Positions 1 to 9,040 are shown, counted from the stretch's first letter. The stretch: 64,000 nucleotides of DNA from Microbacterium oleivorans (GCF_013389665.1 NZ_CP058316.1:620001-684000); one strand, 5' to 3'. Program-made: numbers and translations. The notes: generated by a model from the letters alone, not told the origin.

Positions 1-606
1 CACGATGCTGTTCCTCCGCGCCCCGAAGTCGCCATGCGCCGAGCGCTGGAAGCCACGGAACGCTCAGAGCGGCTGCTCACCGCTCTCCTCCAGCTGGCCC
101 GTTCGCGCAGGCTTCCGACCAACCAGCTGCAGACGATCGATCTCGCCGAGACGGTCGAAGCGGCGATCGACCTCGTGCAGTCGGAAGCGTCCGCCGCGGG
201 GCATTCGTTCGACGTCCAGCTAGAAGGCGTGCAGATCGAGGGCGACACGGTGCTCGTGATGCAGGCCGCGCATAACCTCGTACTGAACGCCGTCCGTCAT
301 GGCGCGACGTCCTCCCCCATCACGGTACGGGTCTCCTGCTCCGGCCAGGATGGTGCGCTGACGATCTCCAACGGCGGGGAGACCTTGAACGGGGAGACGG
401 TTGCAAAACTCGTCGAGCCCTTCAACCGTGGAGCCGCGACCCGGCAGACGCAGCGGCACGCCGCCGGTACGGGCCTCGGCCTGGCGATCGTGCAGAGCAT
501 CGCGGTTCAGCACGATGGCCACCTGGATCTGGCGCCCCGGCCCGGTGGCGGACTGACCGCACGATTGCGGCTTCCCCGAGCCGAGCCGGTCGCAGTGTCG
601 ACATGA
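1..606 (+). CDS. Sensor histidine kinase, C-terminal part (5' end outside window)
   Basis: The reading frame is open from the first base, so the sensor domain and phosphorylated His lie upstream of the window. What remains is the end of the dimerisation helix (ATERSERLLTALLQLARSR), then a HATPase_c domain: N box NLVLNAVRHG, a degenerate G1 box (ISNGGE instead of DNGPG) and a G2 box GTGLGLAIVQS. It would autophosphorylate and signal to a response regulator that is probably encoded just upstream. The divergent G1 box is the only oddity. A hairpin follows the stop directly. Confidence 0.85.
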   Translation, partial: HDAVPPRPEVAMRRALEATERSERLLTALLQLARSRRLPTNQLQTIDLAETVEAAIDLVQSEASAAGHSFDVQLEGVQIEGDTVLVMQAAHNLVLNAVRHGATSSPITVRVSCSGQDGALTISNGGETLNGETVAKLVEPFNRGAATRQTQRHAAGTGLGLAIVQSIAVQHDGHLDLAPRPGGGLTARLRLPRAEPVAVST

Positions 607-987
607 CGTTGCCCCGTTCACACATCACCACGTGAACGGGGCAGCGTCGCCGCGACGAGTTCAGCGGAACTGGTACCAGGCCGTTCCGCCGGAGAGACCG
701 CACGACGCCCAGGCATTGCTACTCGCCGAGCCCCACTGCGAGAGCGACGATGCGCACCCGTGCTGGGCGTAGGAGCGGCCCTCGGTGCCGCCATCCGCAG
801 TGGAACATCAACCTCGAGATGATGCCGCCGGACTGATCGCCGTGCCGCAGCGGAACGTGTTCTTCCGCCAGAGCGGCACCGACCTCTGCGTCGTCGATGT
901 GACCTGGGCCACTCTGCTGGGCTGACGCGCCACCCCGCCGCGCTACGGCACGTGACCGCCCGCACCGCCATCGATAGGCTCGAGACG
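607..987. other. 381-bp gap with possible decayed coding remnants
   Basis: Besides the hairpin at 610-643 no intact gene is visible. Two short open stretches look protein-like but lack starts: plus strand 773-925, ending in FRQSGTDLCVVDVTWATLLG, and minus strand down to 661, ending in SSNAWASCGLSGGTAWYQFR. They could be remnants of a small secreted protein, or chance. I assign no function. Confidence 0.3.
610..643 (+). terminator. Hairpin terminator after the histidine kinase
   Basis: A perfect 12-bp stem (TGCCCCGTTCAC with GTGAACGGGGCA) and a 10-nt loop begins 3 bases after the kinase stop. There is no T-tract, as is common in high-GC actinobacteria. Confidence 0.6.
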
Positions 988-1356
988 ATGGAAGACCTGA
1001 TCGCTCGCGTCATCCTGTTCCTCGTCATGGCGGGTGCAGGTGTCGCCCTCATCTGGGTCGCGAACGCCGGCGCCTCGGGCCGCCTCAAGCGCAACCAGGT
1101 CGCCGGGATCCGCACCCCCAGCACGCTGGCGAGCGACGAGGCCTGGCTGGCGGCGCACGTGCGGGCGAAGCGCCCCACCCTCATCACCGGCGGCCTCTCC
1201 ATCGCGGTCGCTCTGAGCACGTTGCTCCCGGTTCCGACCGAGGCTCTGACCATCGGTGTTCTCGTCGGCAGCATCCTCATGCTGTTCGTGATGCTCTGGG
1301 GTGCACGCGTGGGCGGCAAAGCGGCGGCCAAGGCCAGCCGAACGACGCCCGGCTGA
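988..1356 (+). CDS. SdpI family membrane protein
   Basis: About 122 residues with three hydrophobic segments (roughly 5-25, 65-85, 90-110). The stretch NQVAGIRTPSTLASDEAW followed by AAHVRAKR is the SdpI/YhfL family signature. Bacillus SdpI gives immunity to the SdpC toxin, but most actinobacterial members have no known toxin partner and none is visible here. The ATG at 988 is preferred over an upstream GTG at 952 because homology begins near it. Confidence 0.75.
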   Translation: MEDLIARVILFLVMAGAGVALIWVANAGASGRLKRNQVAGIRTPSTLASDEAWLAAHVRAKRPTLITGGLSIAVALSTLLPVPTEALTIGVLVGSILMLFVMLWGARVGGKAAAKASRTTPG

Positions 1357-1494
1357 GCAGCCGGCGGGACAGAAGACCATATCGACACGGATGCTGCCGT
1401 GTCATCCTCCGGCACGCTCGCCACGCGATCGCCGCTGTTACGGCAGGATGAGGGCCGCGCCGATCGGCGCGCGAGCTCAACTCTGGAGGACCCC

Positions 1495-1965
1495 GTGACC
1501 TACGCCGCCGCTCCGCACCCCGCCGCCCCCGGGGCCTCGTCGCTCTCCCAGCCGCTCTACGGCGCCTCGTTCGGCCAGGCGTTCGCGCGCTTCTGGCAGA
1601 AGTACGCCACGTTCTCGGGCCGCGCCAGCCGCAGCGAGTTCTGGTGGTGGTACCTCGCGCACGCGCTGGTGGTCATCCTCATCTTCGCCTTCATGGTGAT
1701 CGGTGCCATCGCCGGCATGACGACCGACCCCATCACCGGACGCACCGAGCCCGGCCCCCTCATCGGGGTCGGCGCGGGCCTTCTCGTTCTGTGGCAGCTC
1801 GCCACGCTCGTGCCGACGATCGCGATCTCGTGGCGGCGCCTGCACGATGCGAACCTGGCCGGACCGTTCTGGTTCATCGGCTTCGGGTTCGGCGTCGGCG
1901 CCGTCGCGCTGATCATCCTGCTCGCCCTGCCCTCCAACCCCGCCGGAGCGCGCTTCGACAGGTGA
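1495..1965 (+). CDS. DUF805 domain membrane protein
   Basis: A 156-residue protein from GTG 1495, which has a clear GGAGGA ribosome site 4 bases upstream; the open frame continues to 1399 but that part is not protein-like. The DUF805 signature is clear: FWQKYATFSGRASRSEFWWW near residue 35, then hydrophobic segments and SWRRLHDANLAGPFWF. Function unknown; an integral membrane protein of the cytoplasmic membrane. Confidence 0.8.
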   Translation: MTYAAAPHPAAPGASSLSQPLYGASFGQAFARFWQKYATFSGRASRSEFWWWYLAHALVVILIFAFMVIGAIAGMTTDPITGRTEPGPLIGVGAGLLVLWQLATLVPTIAISWRRLHDANLAGPFWFIGFGFGVGAVALIILLALPSNPAGARFDR

Positions 1966-1996
1966 CCGCGCCACCCGGGCCCGGCTCGGCGGCGCG

Positions 1997-2428
1997 CTAG
2001 TGGCGGTTGCGGAGGATCTCGTCCCCCGCGTTGACATAGCCGTCGAACAGGTCGATAACGTCCTCGAGTCTTCGCTCGGCGACAGATCCTGGTGCGACGA
2101 GACCGCGCCCACTCGCGAGGGCGTTCACGAGCGTGCGAGCACGACGCTGCGAAGCTTCGAGCAAAGACTCCAAGCCCTTCGTCGCCTCTACGAGCACCCG
2201 GCGACTTCCTGCCTGAGGCACGGTTCGGGCGAGTCCCCAGGCCGCCAGCTCCCGCGTCGAGGTGCTCACCTGTCCTTTGCTCAGGCTGACAGCGGCTCCC
2301 AGATGGTCCAAGGAGACGGGGGCCTCTTCGAGGAGGAGTGCGCCGTACACGCGCCCTGTCGCCCTCGAGAGGTTCCACGATCCGAGAAGGTCGCCCACGG
2401 CATTGATGAAGTCGTCGTCTTCACTCAT
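1997..2428 (-). CDS. GbsR/MarR-type winged-helix regulator
   Basis: 143 residues. The N-terminal half is a winged helix of the GbsR type (GRVYGALLLEEAPVSLDHLG, recognition region SKGQVSTSTRELAAWGLARTV), and the C-terminal half is a likely dimerisation helix pair. GbsR proteins control osmolyte and small-molecule transport genes. It starts inside the stop of the upstream hydrolase gene (ATGA overlap), so the two are co-translated; it probably controls this operon. The effector is unknown. Confidence 0.75.
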   Translation of the reverse strand: MSEDDDFINAVGDLLGSWNLSRATGRVYGALLLEEAPVSLDHLGAAVSLSKGQVSTSTRELAAWGLARTVPQAGSRRVLVEATKGLESLLEASQRRARTLVNALASGRGLVAPGSVAERRLEDVIDLFDGYVNAGDEILRNRH

Positions 2429-3231
2429 CGGTCATCCTCCAGAGCGCCCAAGAAGCGGAGCAGCGCCGCGGTGACCGCTGCGGGGGAATCCTGGCTGGGC
2501 ACATGACCAGCCCGAGGGATGACGATCTCTCGGATCCCCTCTCGCCGGGCCCAGGCCGGCATCGCTTTGGCGATGTTGCCGGTTCGGTCACGATCTCCGA
2601 CGAGAAGGAGGAGCGGAACCGGAGTGCGGTAGTTCGGGTCGGGGTTGACCAGCGAGACGGTCGCCTGCCAGATCGCGAGAAACTCGCTCTTGGGCACATG
2701 GGCGAACGCCCGCGCGAGATCAGAACGAGCAGAGGGTGTGACGGCGGATGCCTTGGCCATCATGTCGGGAAGGAAGCGCTCCGGTATCAGCGCGAGCATC
2801 GGCGCGGCCGCACGAAGCAGCAGCCGCTCCATCGAGCTGAGCGGCCCGGCATTCCAGGTTGCATCCACGACCGCCACGCCCGAGTAGCCGTCCGGGTCTC
2901 GCCGCACCAGTTCTTGCGCGATGTTCCCGCCCAGGGAGTGACCGACGAGTACCGGTCGGGACAGGCCCAGTTCGACGATCAGCGCCGCCGCGTCGGCCAC
3001 GAGTTGCTCGGCGGTGATCGCCGACACGTTCGGCCTGGACAGCCCATGCGCTCTCATGTCCCACTGGATGCAGCACCACCCTGCCTTGGAGAGCGCTTCT
3101 GCTTGCTCCTCGAACATGACGTGATCGGCCCCGGCACCGTGCAGGAAGAGGACCGGACGCCCCGTGCCTCCGGAGTCGTCGAACGCCACCGTGCACCCGT
3201 CGAGGTTCAGTCGTCGATTCAAGTTCGCCAT
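2425..3231 (-). CDS. Alpha/beta hydrolase
   Basis: 268 residues with the complete alpha/beta-hydrolase layout: oxyanion region FLHGAGADH near 29-37, nucleophile elbow GHSLGG with Ser99, acid loop LLVGDRD and catalytic His in RAGHVPSQ near the C-terminus. No signal peptide, so cytoplasmic. The substrate cannot be read from sequence. First gene of a two-gene operon with the GbsR-type regulator; divergent from the damaged NAD(P)-binding gene. Confidence 0.8.
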   Translation of the reverse strand: MANLNRRLNLDGCTVAFDDSGGTGRPVLFLHGAGADHVMFEEQAEALSKAGWCCIQWDMRAHGLSRPNVSAITAEQLVADAAALIVELGLSRPVLVGHSLGGNIAQELVRRDPDGYSGVAVVDATWNAGPLSSMERLLLRAAAPMLALIPERFLPDMMAKASAVTPSARSDLARAFAHVPKSEFLAIWQATVSLVNPDPNYRTPVPLLLLVGDRDRTGNIAKAMPAWARREGIREIVIPRAGHVPSQDSPAAVTAALLRFLGALEDDR

Positions 3232-3272
3232 TTACTGAACATAGCAAACGTCGGGTGGCAGCGGTTCACTGA

Positions 3273-4037
3273 GCCCGAGCGGGCCGCCCTGGCACCGTAG
3301 GAACCCATGTCCACCCCATCGCGGCCGACCGTGGCCACGAGGTGGTCCCGCTCTCGCGCCGCGACGGCCACGACCTCGAACGCGGTACCGACCTCGCCGC
3401 GGCGCTCGACGGCGTCGACACGATCGTCGATGTGACCGGCGTCCAGACACTCTCGCGGCGGCGGGCGACGACGTTCTTCGACGCTGCGTCTCGCCACCTG
3501 CACCAGGCCGGCGCCGCCGCGGGCGTCGGGCACATCGTGGCGCTGTCGATCGTGGGGATCGACGGGGTGGACGCCGGGTACTACGGCGGCAAGCTCGCCC
3601 ATGAACGCGCCGTCGAGCGCGGGCCGCTGCCTTTCTCGCTGCTGCGGGCCACCCAGTTCCACGAGTTCACCGAGCAGACGATCGCGCGTGGCTCCCTGGG
3701 CGCGGTGACGGTCGTGCCGACCGCGCGCATCCGTCCCGTCGCCGCGCGCGAGGTCGCCGAGCGGCTCGTGACTCTCGCCACGGGCGCGCCGGTCGGCCGC
3801 GCGCGCGACCTCTCGGGCCCGCGCGATCATCGACTCATCGATCTGGTGCGGGCGGTTCTCGACGCCCGCGGCATGCGCAGACCCGCCATCGAGGTGCGGC
3901 TGCCCGGAGCTTTCGGCCGCGCGATGGCCTCGGGGCGACTGCGCGGCACCGCCGACGCCGATCGCGCCGCCATCACCTTCACTGCTTGGCTCGACAGTGC
4001 GGATGCCGCGCGCGACGCCAGCGCGCCGGAACGCTAG
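3273..4037 (+). pseudogene. NmrA-like NAD(P)-binding oxidoreductase, 5'-damaged
   Basis: The frame encodes an NAD(P)-binding SDR/NmrA protein: VGTHVHPIAADRGHEVVPLS, then GVDTIVDVTGVQTL, SIVGIDGVDAGYYGGKLAHE (Y..K pair) and LLRATQFHEF. In-frame sequence upstream of the first usable start (GTG 3342) still reads GRPGTVGTHV, the end of the glycine motif, but the first beta strand and any ATG are gone and a TGA lies at 3270-3272. A protein begun at 3342 would lack the dinucleotide-binding loop. So it is either a pseudogene or an inactive fragment; the body has no internal stops, which suggests recent damage. Confidence 0.55.
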
Positions 4038-4117
4038 ACCGGCCGAGGCGCGGCCGAACAACGCCCGCCCGGAACGATGCCGGCCGCCCCGGGCGTCGCC
4101 CGCTCGATTTGTGCGGC

Positions 4118-4130
4118 CGAACCTGGTTCG
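4118..4130. promoter_or_regulatory. Candidate operator palindrome upstream of the XRE regulator
   Basis: CGAACC-T-GGTTCG is a perfect inverted repeat about 115 bases before the XRE/MmyB start, in otherwise unstructured intergenic DNA. Autoregulation is a guess from position. Confidence 0.3.
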
Positions 4131-4243
4131 CCGTCTGCGGACGCCCTGCGGCCGCTCGCCGGCTGGGCGGCGACGTCCCCCGGTATCAGCGGTGTACTGA
4201 CAGAGCATCCCTTGCCTGCCGTGAGCGCCGTACCGTGAACGGC

Positions 4244-5119
4244 ATGGACAACAAGGCCGAGGTGCGCGAGTTCCTCATGACCCGGCGAGCGCGACTTTCT
4301 CCGGCAGACGTCGGCCTTCCGGCCGGCGTGAACCGGCGGGTCGCCGGCCTTCGACGCGCGGAGGTCGCGACGCTCGCCGACGTCAGCGTCGAGTACTACG
4401 CCAAGCTCGAGCGCGGCGACATCGCGGGTGCGTCGGCGGGCGTGCTCGAAGCGCTCTCGCGCGCCCTGCTCCTCGACGAGACCGAGCGGATGCACCTGCT
4501 CGATCTCGCGCGCGCGGCCGACGGCATCCCGACCTCCGGCCGCGCGCGCCGGCGTGCGACGGCGCAGCAGCCCGCACGACCGAGTCTGCAGCGCGCCCTC
4601 GACGCCATCACCGGCGGCCCCGCGTTCGTGCGTGACCGGCACCAGAACCTCGTCGCGACGAACGCGCTCGGAGCGGCGTTCTACTCCCCCGTCATCGGCA
4701 CGAGCGGACGGGTGCCCAACCTCGCCCGGTTCCAGTTCCTCGACCCGGCCTCGCGCGACTTCTACCCCGACTGGGAGCTGTTCGCCCACATGTGCGTCGG
4801 CATCATGCGGGTCGAAGCGGGACGCGACCCGCATGACCGGGCGATGCAGGATCTGGTCGGCGAGCTCACCACGCGCAGCGAGACCTTCGCCCGGCTCTGG
4901 TCGGCGCACGACGTGCGCACCCACGGCACCGGCACCAAGCGCTTCCACCACCCCATCGTCGGCGAGCTCACCTTGGTCTACGAAGAACTCGCCATCACAG
5001 CCGAGGACGGTCTGGTCCTGCTCATCTACACGGCCGAGCCTGGGTCAGCCTCGGCCGAGCGGCTGCAGATGCTGGCGAACTGGTCGGCGACGGTTGCCGC
5101 GACGCGGGCGGACGCATGA
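4244..5119 (+). CDS. XRE family regulator with MmyB-like ligand domain
   Basis: 291 residues from ATG 4244. The N-terminal helix-turn-helix (GVNRRVAGLRRAEVATLADV, SVEYYAKLERG) is the XRE form typical of actinobacterial MmyB regulators. The C-terminal domain (DRHQNLVATNALGAAFYSPV, then FQFLDPASRDFYPDW) is the MmyB-like ligand-binding fold. Such proteins usually repress a neighbouring enzyme gene. The stop overlaps the start of the acetyltransferase gene (ATGA), so the pair is one operon and the acetyltransferase is the likely target. Confidence 0.85.
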   Translation: MDNKAEVREFLMTRRARLSPADVGLPAGVNRRVAGLRRAEVATLADVSVEYYAKLERGDIAGASAGVLEALSRALLLDETERMHLLDLARAADGIPTSGRARRRATAQQPARPSLQRALDAITGGPAFVRDRHQNLVATNALGAAFYSPVIGTSGRVPNLARFQFLDPASRDFYPDWELFAHMCVGIMRVEAGRDPHDRAMQDLVGELTTRSETFARLWSAHDVRTHGTGTKRFHHPIVGELTLVYEELAITAEDGLVLLIYTAEPGSASAERLQMLANWSATVAATRADA

Positions 5120-5685
5120 CGTTCCACGACCTCCTCGCCGCCCTCGACGCGGGACAGACGATCACCGGCGGCTCGCCGTTGCACGCGGCCATGCACGACA
5201 CGAGCCAGGAGGCGCTCCGCATCGCGGGTGAGCTGAACGCGGGCTACCACGAGCCCGCTCGCGTGCGCGACCTGCTCGCTCAGCTCACGGGACGACCGAT
5301 CGCCGAGACCGTGACGCTGTTCCCGCCCTTCACCGCCGACTTCGGCAGGAACATCCGGCTCGGCGAACGCGTCTTCATCAACTCCGGGTGCCGTTTCCAA
5401 GACCAGGGCGGCATCACGATCGGCGATGACTGCCTCATCGGGCACAACGCCGTCATCGCGACGCTGCAGCACGACATCCACCCCGATCGACGCGGCGACC
5501 TCATCCCTGCGCCCGTCACCCTCGGACGCAACGTCTGGCTCGGGGCGAACGTCACCGTGCTTCCCGGTGTGACGATCGGCGACGACGCCGTCATCGGCGC
5601 CGGGTCGATCGTCACGAAGGACGTGCCCGCGGCATCCGTCGCCGTCGGCTCGCCCGCGCGCGTCGTCCGCGGCGTCCTCGCCTGA
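5116..5685 (+). CDS. Sugar O-acetyltransferase (maltose/galactoside acetyltransferase family)
   Basis: 189 residues with left-handed beta-helix hexapeptide repeats (IRLGERVFINSGCRFQDQGG, ITIGDDCLIG, VWLGANVTVLPGVTIGDDAV, IGAGSIVTKDVPA). The catalytic His lies in LIGHNAVIATLQHDIHPD. Members use acetyl-CoA to acetylate sugar hydroxyls. The N-terminal cap is slightly shorter than in LacA. It overlaps the XRE/MmyB gene by 4 bases and is probably co-expressed with it. The exact sugar is unknown. Confidence 0.85.
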   Translation: MTFHDLLAALDAGQTITGGSPLHAAMHDTSQEALRIAGELNAGYHEPARVRDLLAQLTGRPIAETVTLFPPFTADFGRNIRLGERVFINSGCRFQDQGGITIGDDCLIGHNAVIATLQHDIHPDRRGDLIPAPVTLGRNVWLGANVTVLPGVTIGDDAVIGAGSIVTKDVPAASVAVGSPARVVRGVLA

Positions 5686-5720
5686 CCGGTCACAGCGCGC
5701 GGCGCGAGGACCGGGGTGCA

Positions 5721-5746
5721 CAAGAGGTGTTGCGCAACACTTCTTG
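5721..5746. promoter_or_regulatory. 26-bp palindromic operator, probable ArsR-family site
   Basis: CAAGAGGTGTTGC followed by GCAACACTTCTTG is an inverted repeat with one mismatched pair, with the perfect core GTGTTGCGCAACAC. TTGCGCAA cores are typical of ArsR-type winged-helix operators. It ends 18 bases before the ATG at 5765, where it would cover the promoter of the regulator-exporter operon. Confidence 0.75.
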
Positions 5747-5764
5747 TGGATCTACGGTGAGGAG

Positions 5765-6346
5765 ATGACCTCCGACGAGCGATCCACCTCCCGGCTCGAG
5801 ACCGCGGCGGCGATGCGCGTGCTCGCGCATCCGACGCGGCTGCGGCTGCTCGGCATCCTGCGCGAGAACGGCCCGCAGACCGCCGCCCAGCTCGGCGACG
5901 TCGTCGACGAGGCGCCGGGCACGATCAGCTACCACCTGGGCAAGCTCGCGTCGATCGACCTCATCGAGCCCGCCGAGCCGCGCAGCTCGGACCAGCGCGA
6001 GAGGTGGTGGCAGGCGGCATCCGCGCTGACGACCTGGGAGCCGGTGGAGCATCTCGCCGATCCGGCGCACCGGGCAGCCTCGTCGGCTCTCGAGAAGTCG
6101 ATCGCTCAGATCTACGCAGCGCGCTACAGCGAGTACATCGATGCGATGCCTGTCCTTCCGGCCGAGTGGGTGGCGGCGGGAACGACCGGCGACCGGACGC
6201 TGCGACTGACGGCGAACGAGCTCGCCGCGATGCGATCCGACCTCGAGTCCCTCGTGCAGCGCTGGGAGGAGACCAGCGCGCGGCACGGCGAGGACGACGA
6301 CACCGCGCCGGTCGCCCTCGTCTACCAGGCCTACCGCCGACCGTGA
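5765..6346 (+). CDS. ArsR-type winged-helix regulator
   Basis: 193 residues from ATG 5765 (GGTGAGGAG directly upstream; a TTG at 5744 lies inside the palindrome and is less likely). The winged helix is clear: MRVLAHPTRLRLLGILRENG, then EAPGTISYHLGKL as recognition helix, followed by a helical domain with RWWQAASALTTWEP as in YcaQ/HTH_20 regulators. No Cys metal site, so the ligand is probably a small molecule, not a metal. It overlaps the MFS gene by 4 bases and should repress it through the 5721-5746 palindrome. Confidence 0.85.
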   Translation: MTSDERSTSRLETAAAMRVLAHPTRLRLLGILRENGPQTAAQLGDVVDEAPGTISYHLGKLASIDLIEPAEPRSSDQRERWWQAASALTTWEPVEHLADPAHRAASSALEKSIAQIYAARYSEYIDAMPVLPAEWVAAGTTGDRTLRLTANELAAMRSDLESLVQRWEETSARHGEDDDTAPVALVYQAYRRP

Positions 6347-7638
6347 CGGCGACCGCCCCCTCGGCCCGAGCCGCGAATCCGACTCCACGGCGGGTGGCGT
6401 CCCGGGCGCTGTACTCCCTGCTGTCGGCGCACGCCATCTCGCAGACCGGCAATGTCGTCACGGCCTTCGCCATCCCGTTTTATGTTCTGAGCACCGGCGG
6501 TTCCGGTATCGAGGTCGGTCTGGCCGCGTTCGCCGCGACCGCTCCCGCGATCGTGGGCGCGGTGTTCGGCGGGGTGGTCATCGACCGCATCGGCGGGCGC
6601 CGAACCGCCATCGTCGCCGATGTCATCAGCGGAGCGACCGTGCTCGCGATCCCGGCGCTCGCCCTGACGGTGGGACTCCCCTTCTGGGCGCTGCTGCTGC
6701 TGGTCTTCGCGAGCGGCGTGCTCGACACCCCGGGCCAGATCGCGCGCCGCGTGATGCTGCCCGAGCTCACCGAGGCGGCACACATCAGGATCGAGCGGAG
6801 CGTCGGCCTGCTCGACGGGTCGGAGCGCCTCTCCAAGCTCATCGGAGCCTCCGTCGCCGGCGCGCTCGTCGCCCTCCTCGGCCCCATGGCGGCGCTCCTC
6901 GCGAACGCGGCGGCGTTCTTCGTGTCGGCGACCGTCACCCGCTGGATGGTGCCCGCCACCACCGTCCGGATCGCCGGCGACGGCCCTGAGGCAGCAGCCC
7001 CGCGTTCCTCGTACTGGCGCGAGCTGCGCGATGGGCTGCGCTTCGTCGTGCGCGATCCCCTCATGCGCCTGATCATCGGCCTCGTGCTGGTGACGAACCT
7101 GCTGGATGCGGCCCGCAGCGGCGCGTTGCTGCCGCTGTATGCGGACACCGAACTGGGCGGCGCCGCCGATCTCGCCGTGATCGTCGCCGTCATGGCCGGA
7201 TGCGCCCTGGCCGGGAACATCGCGTTCGGCTTCATCGCCCACCGGATGCCGCGGCGCCTGACCTTCGCGCTGTGCTTCATCGTCGCCGGTGGGCCCTCGA
7301 CCGCCGTCTTCGCCCTCGGGGCGCCGTTCCCGGCACTCGTCACCGCGGTGGGCATCTCCGGGCTCGCGGCCGGCGCGCTGAACCCCATCCTCGGAGCGGT
7401 CCAGCTCGAGCGCATCCCGGCCTCGATGCGCGGGCGGGTGTTCGGCCTGCTCAACGCCGGAACGTGGGCGGGAGTCCCGCTCGGGGCCCTCCTCGGCGGC
7501 ATCGCCGCGGACGGCCTGGGCCTGTTCGTGTCGTTCGGCATCGTCGCGGTCGTCTACACCGTCGCCACCGCCCTGCCGCTGACGGGCGGTACCTGGCGGC
7601 TGATGGAACGGCCACGCGAGGACCGGACCGCACCCTAG
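6343..7638 (+). CDS. MFS transporter, drug-efflux type
   Basis: 431 residues from GTG 6343, which overlaps the TGA of the ArsR gene. About 12 hydrophobic segments; the loop between segments 2 and 3 reads GGVVIDRIGGRRTAIVADV, the MFS motif A, and the N-terminus (LLSAHAISQTGNVVTAFAIP) is that of MFS_3-type exporters. It probably expels a toxic compound sensed by the upstream regulator. Substrate unknown. Confidence 0.85.
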   Translation: MTATAPSARAANPTPRRVASRALYSLLSAHAISQTGNVVTAFAIPFYVLSTGGSGIEVGLAAFAATAPAIVGAVFGGVVIDRIGGRRTAIVADVISGATVLAIPALALTVGLPFWALLLLVFASGVLDTPGQIARRVMLPELTEAAHIRIERSVGLLDGSERLSKLIGASVAGALVALLGPMAALLANAAAFFVSATVTRWMVPATTVRIAGDGPEAAAPRSSYWRELRDGLRFVVRDPLMRLIIGLVLVTNLLDAARSGALLPLYADTELGGAADLAVIVAVMAGCALAGNIAFGFIAHRMPRRLTFALCFIVAGGPSTAVFALGAPFPALVTAVGISGLAAGALNPILGAVQLERIPASMRGRVFGLLNAGTWAGVPLGALLGGIAADGLGLFVSFGIVAVVYTVATALPLTGGTWRLMERPREDRTAP

Positions 7639-7699
7639 GTCCGATCGCCGCATCTCGCACGCCGTTCCCAACCCGGATGCGCTCGTGTTGACTGCGAGG

Positions 7700-9040
7700 A
7701 TGAGCAATTGGGTCGAGACCGTCATGTGGTGGCACGTGTACCCCCTCGGATTCACTGGAGCCCCGATCCGGCCGGACGGTTCCGACGGCGACGAGAGGGA
7801 TTCCGCGGTCGTCCACCGGCTCGCGCGCATCGAGGCGTGGCTCGACCACGTCGTCGAGCTCGGCCTGAACGGGCTTCTGCTCGGCCCGGTGTTCGCCTCG
7901 AGCACGCACGGCTACGACACGACCGATCACTTCCGCATCGACCCGCGCCTCGGTGACGACGACGACATCGATCGTCTCATCGCGGCCGCCCACGAGCGCG
8001 GCATCCGGGTGCTGTTCGACGGGGTCTTCAACCACGTCGGACGCCACCATCCCGCGTTCCGCGCCCTCGAGGAGCAGGGGCCGGATGCCGACACCGCCGG
8101 CCTGTTCCGCGTCCGGTGGGACGGCTGGCAGCCCGGCGATCCGGTCGACGCCGACGTCTTCGAGGGGCACGACGCTCTCGTCGCCCTGAACCACGACTCC
8201 CCCGCCGTGGCCGACCTGGTCGTCGATGTCATGACGCGCTGGCTGGGCCGCGGCATCGACGGATGGCGGTTGGATGCTGCCTACGCCGTACCGCCTGCCT
8301 TCTGGGCAGAGGTGCTGCCCCGGGTGCGCGCCGAGTACGCCGACGCCTGGTTCCTCGGCGAGGTCATCCACGGCGACGCGGCCCGCATCGTCGAGGAGTC
8401 GACGATCGACGCGCTCACCCAGTACGAGCTGTGGCAGGGAATCTGGCACGGCATCGCCGACCGCAACCTGTTCGAGCTGAAGCACGCGATCGAGCGCAAC
8501 AACGAGCTGCTGTCGGTCTTCGCACCCCAGACGTTCGTCGGCAATCACGACGTCACCCGGATCGCCTCGGCGATCGGCCCCGAGCTCGTGCCGCATGCGC
8601 TCGCTGTGCTGTTCACGGTGGCGGGCGTGCCATCGGTCTACGCCGGCGATGAGTACGGCTACGAGGCCGTCAAGGAGGAGCGCCTCGGCGGCGACGACGC
8701 GGTACGCCCCGCCTTCGCCGATGCTCCGCCTGTCCCGAGCTCGCTGCCGGCGAGCGCGCAGCACCTTCTCCGCACCCATCAGCAGCTCATCGCGCTCCGG
8801 CGGCAGCATCCCTGGCTCCACCGCGCCCACACCGACGTGATCCACACCGACAACACCGCGATGGTGCTGCGAACGGCGACCGGCGACGCCGCCGTCATCA
8901 CCGCCCTCAACCTGGCCGACGTGCCCGTGACCGTGGCGATCGCCGATGCGACGCGCGTGCTCGCCGGCGCAGCCGACCTGCAAGACGGCAACGCCATCCT
9001 CCCTCCACTCGGGTGGGCCGTGCTGACGTCTACCCCCTGA
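7700..9040 (+). CDS. GH13 family glycosidase (alpha-amylase fold)
   Basis: 446 residues from ATG 7700 (a TTG lies at 7685). All four GH13 regions are present: I DGVFNHVG, II GIDGWRLDAAY with the nucleophile Asp near 191, III WFLGEV with the acid Glu near 221, and IV FVGNHD with the third Asp near 282. No signal peptide, so it acts on an internal or imported alpha-glucan or oligosaccharide. Length fits cytoplasmic maltodextrin-type enzymes without extra binding modules. Confidence 0.85.
   Translation: MSNWVETVMWWHVYPLGFTGAPIRPDGSDGDERDSAVVHRLARIEAWLDHVVELGLNGLLLGPVFASSTHGYDTTDHFRIDPRLGDDDDIDRLIAAAHERGIRVLFDGVFNHVGRHHPAFRALEEQGPDADTAGLFRVRWDGWQPGDPVDADVFEGHDALVALNHDSPAVADLVVDVMTRWLGRGIDGWRLDAAYAVPPAFWAEVLPRVRAEYADAWFLGEVIHGDAARIVEESTIDALTQYELWQGIWHGIADRNLFELKHAIERNNELLSVFAPQTFVGNHDVTRIASAIGPELVPHALAVLFTVAGVPSVYAGDEYGYEAVKEERLGGDDAVRPAFADAPPVPSSLPASAQHLLRTHQQLIALRRQHPWLHRAHTDVIHTDNTAMVLRTATGDAAVITALNLADVPVTVAIADATRVLAGAADLQDGNAILPPLGWAVLTSTP

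Noticed and set aside
3986..4243. N-terminal extension of the XRE/MmyB regulator
   Set aside because: The frame is open to 3986 but overlaps the previous gene and is Arg-rich shadow sequence; the family start is at 4244.
6331..7905. Open frame of 524 codons on the minus strand
   Set aside because: Antisense to the MFS transporter and GH13 genes; composition typical of a shadow frame.
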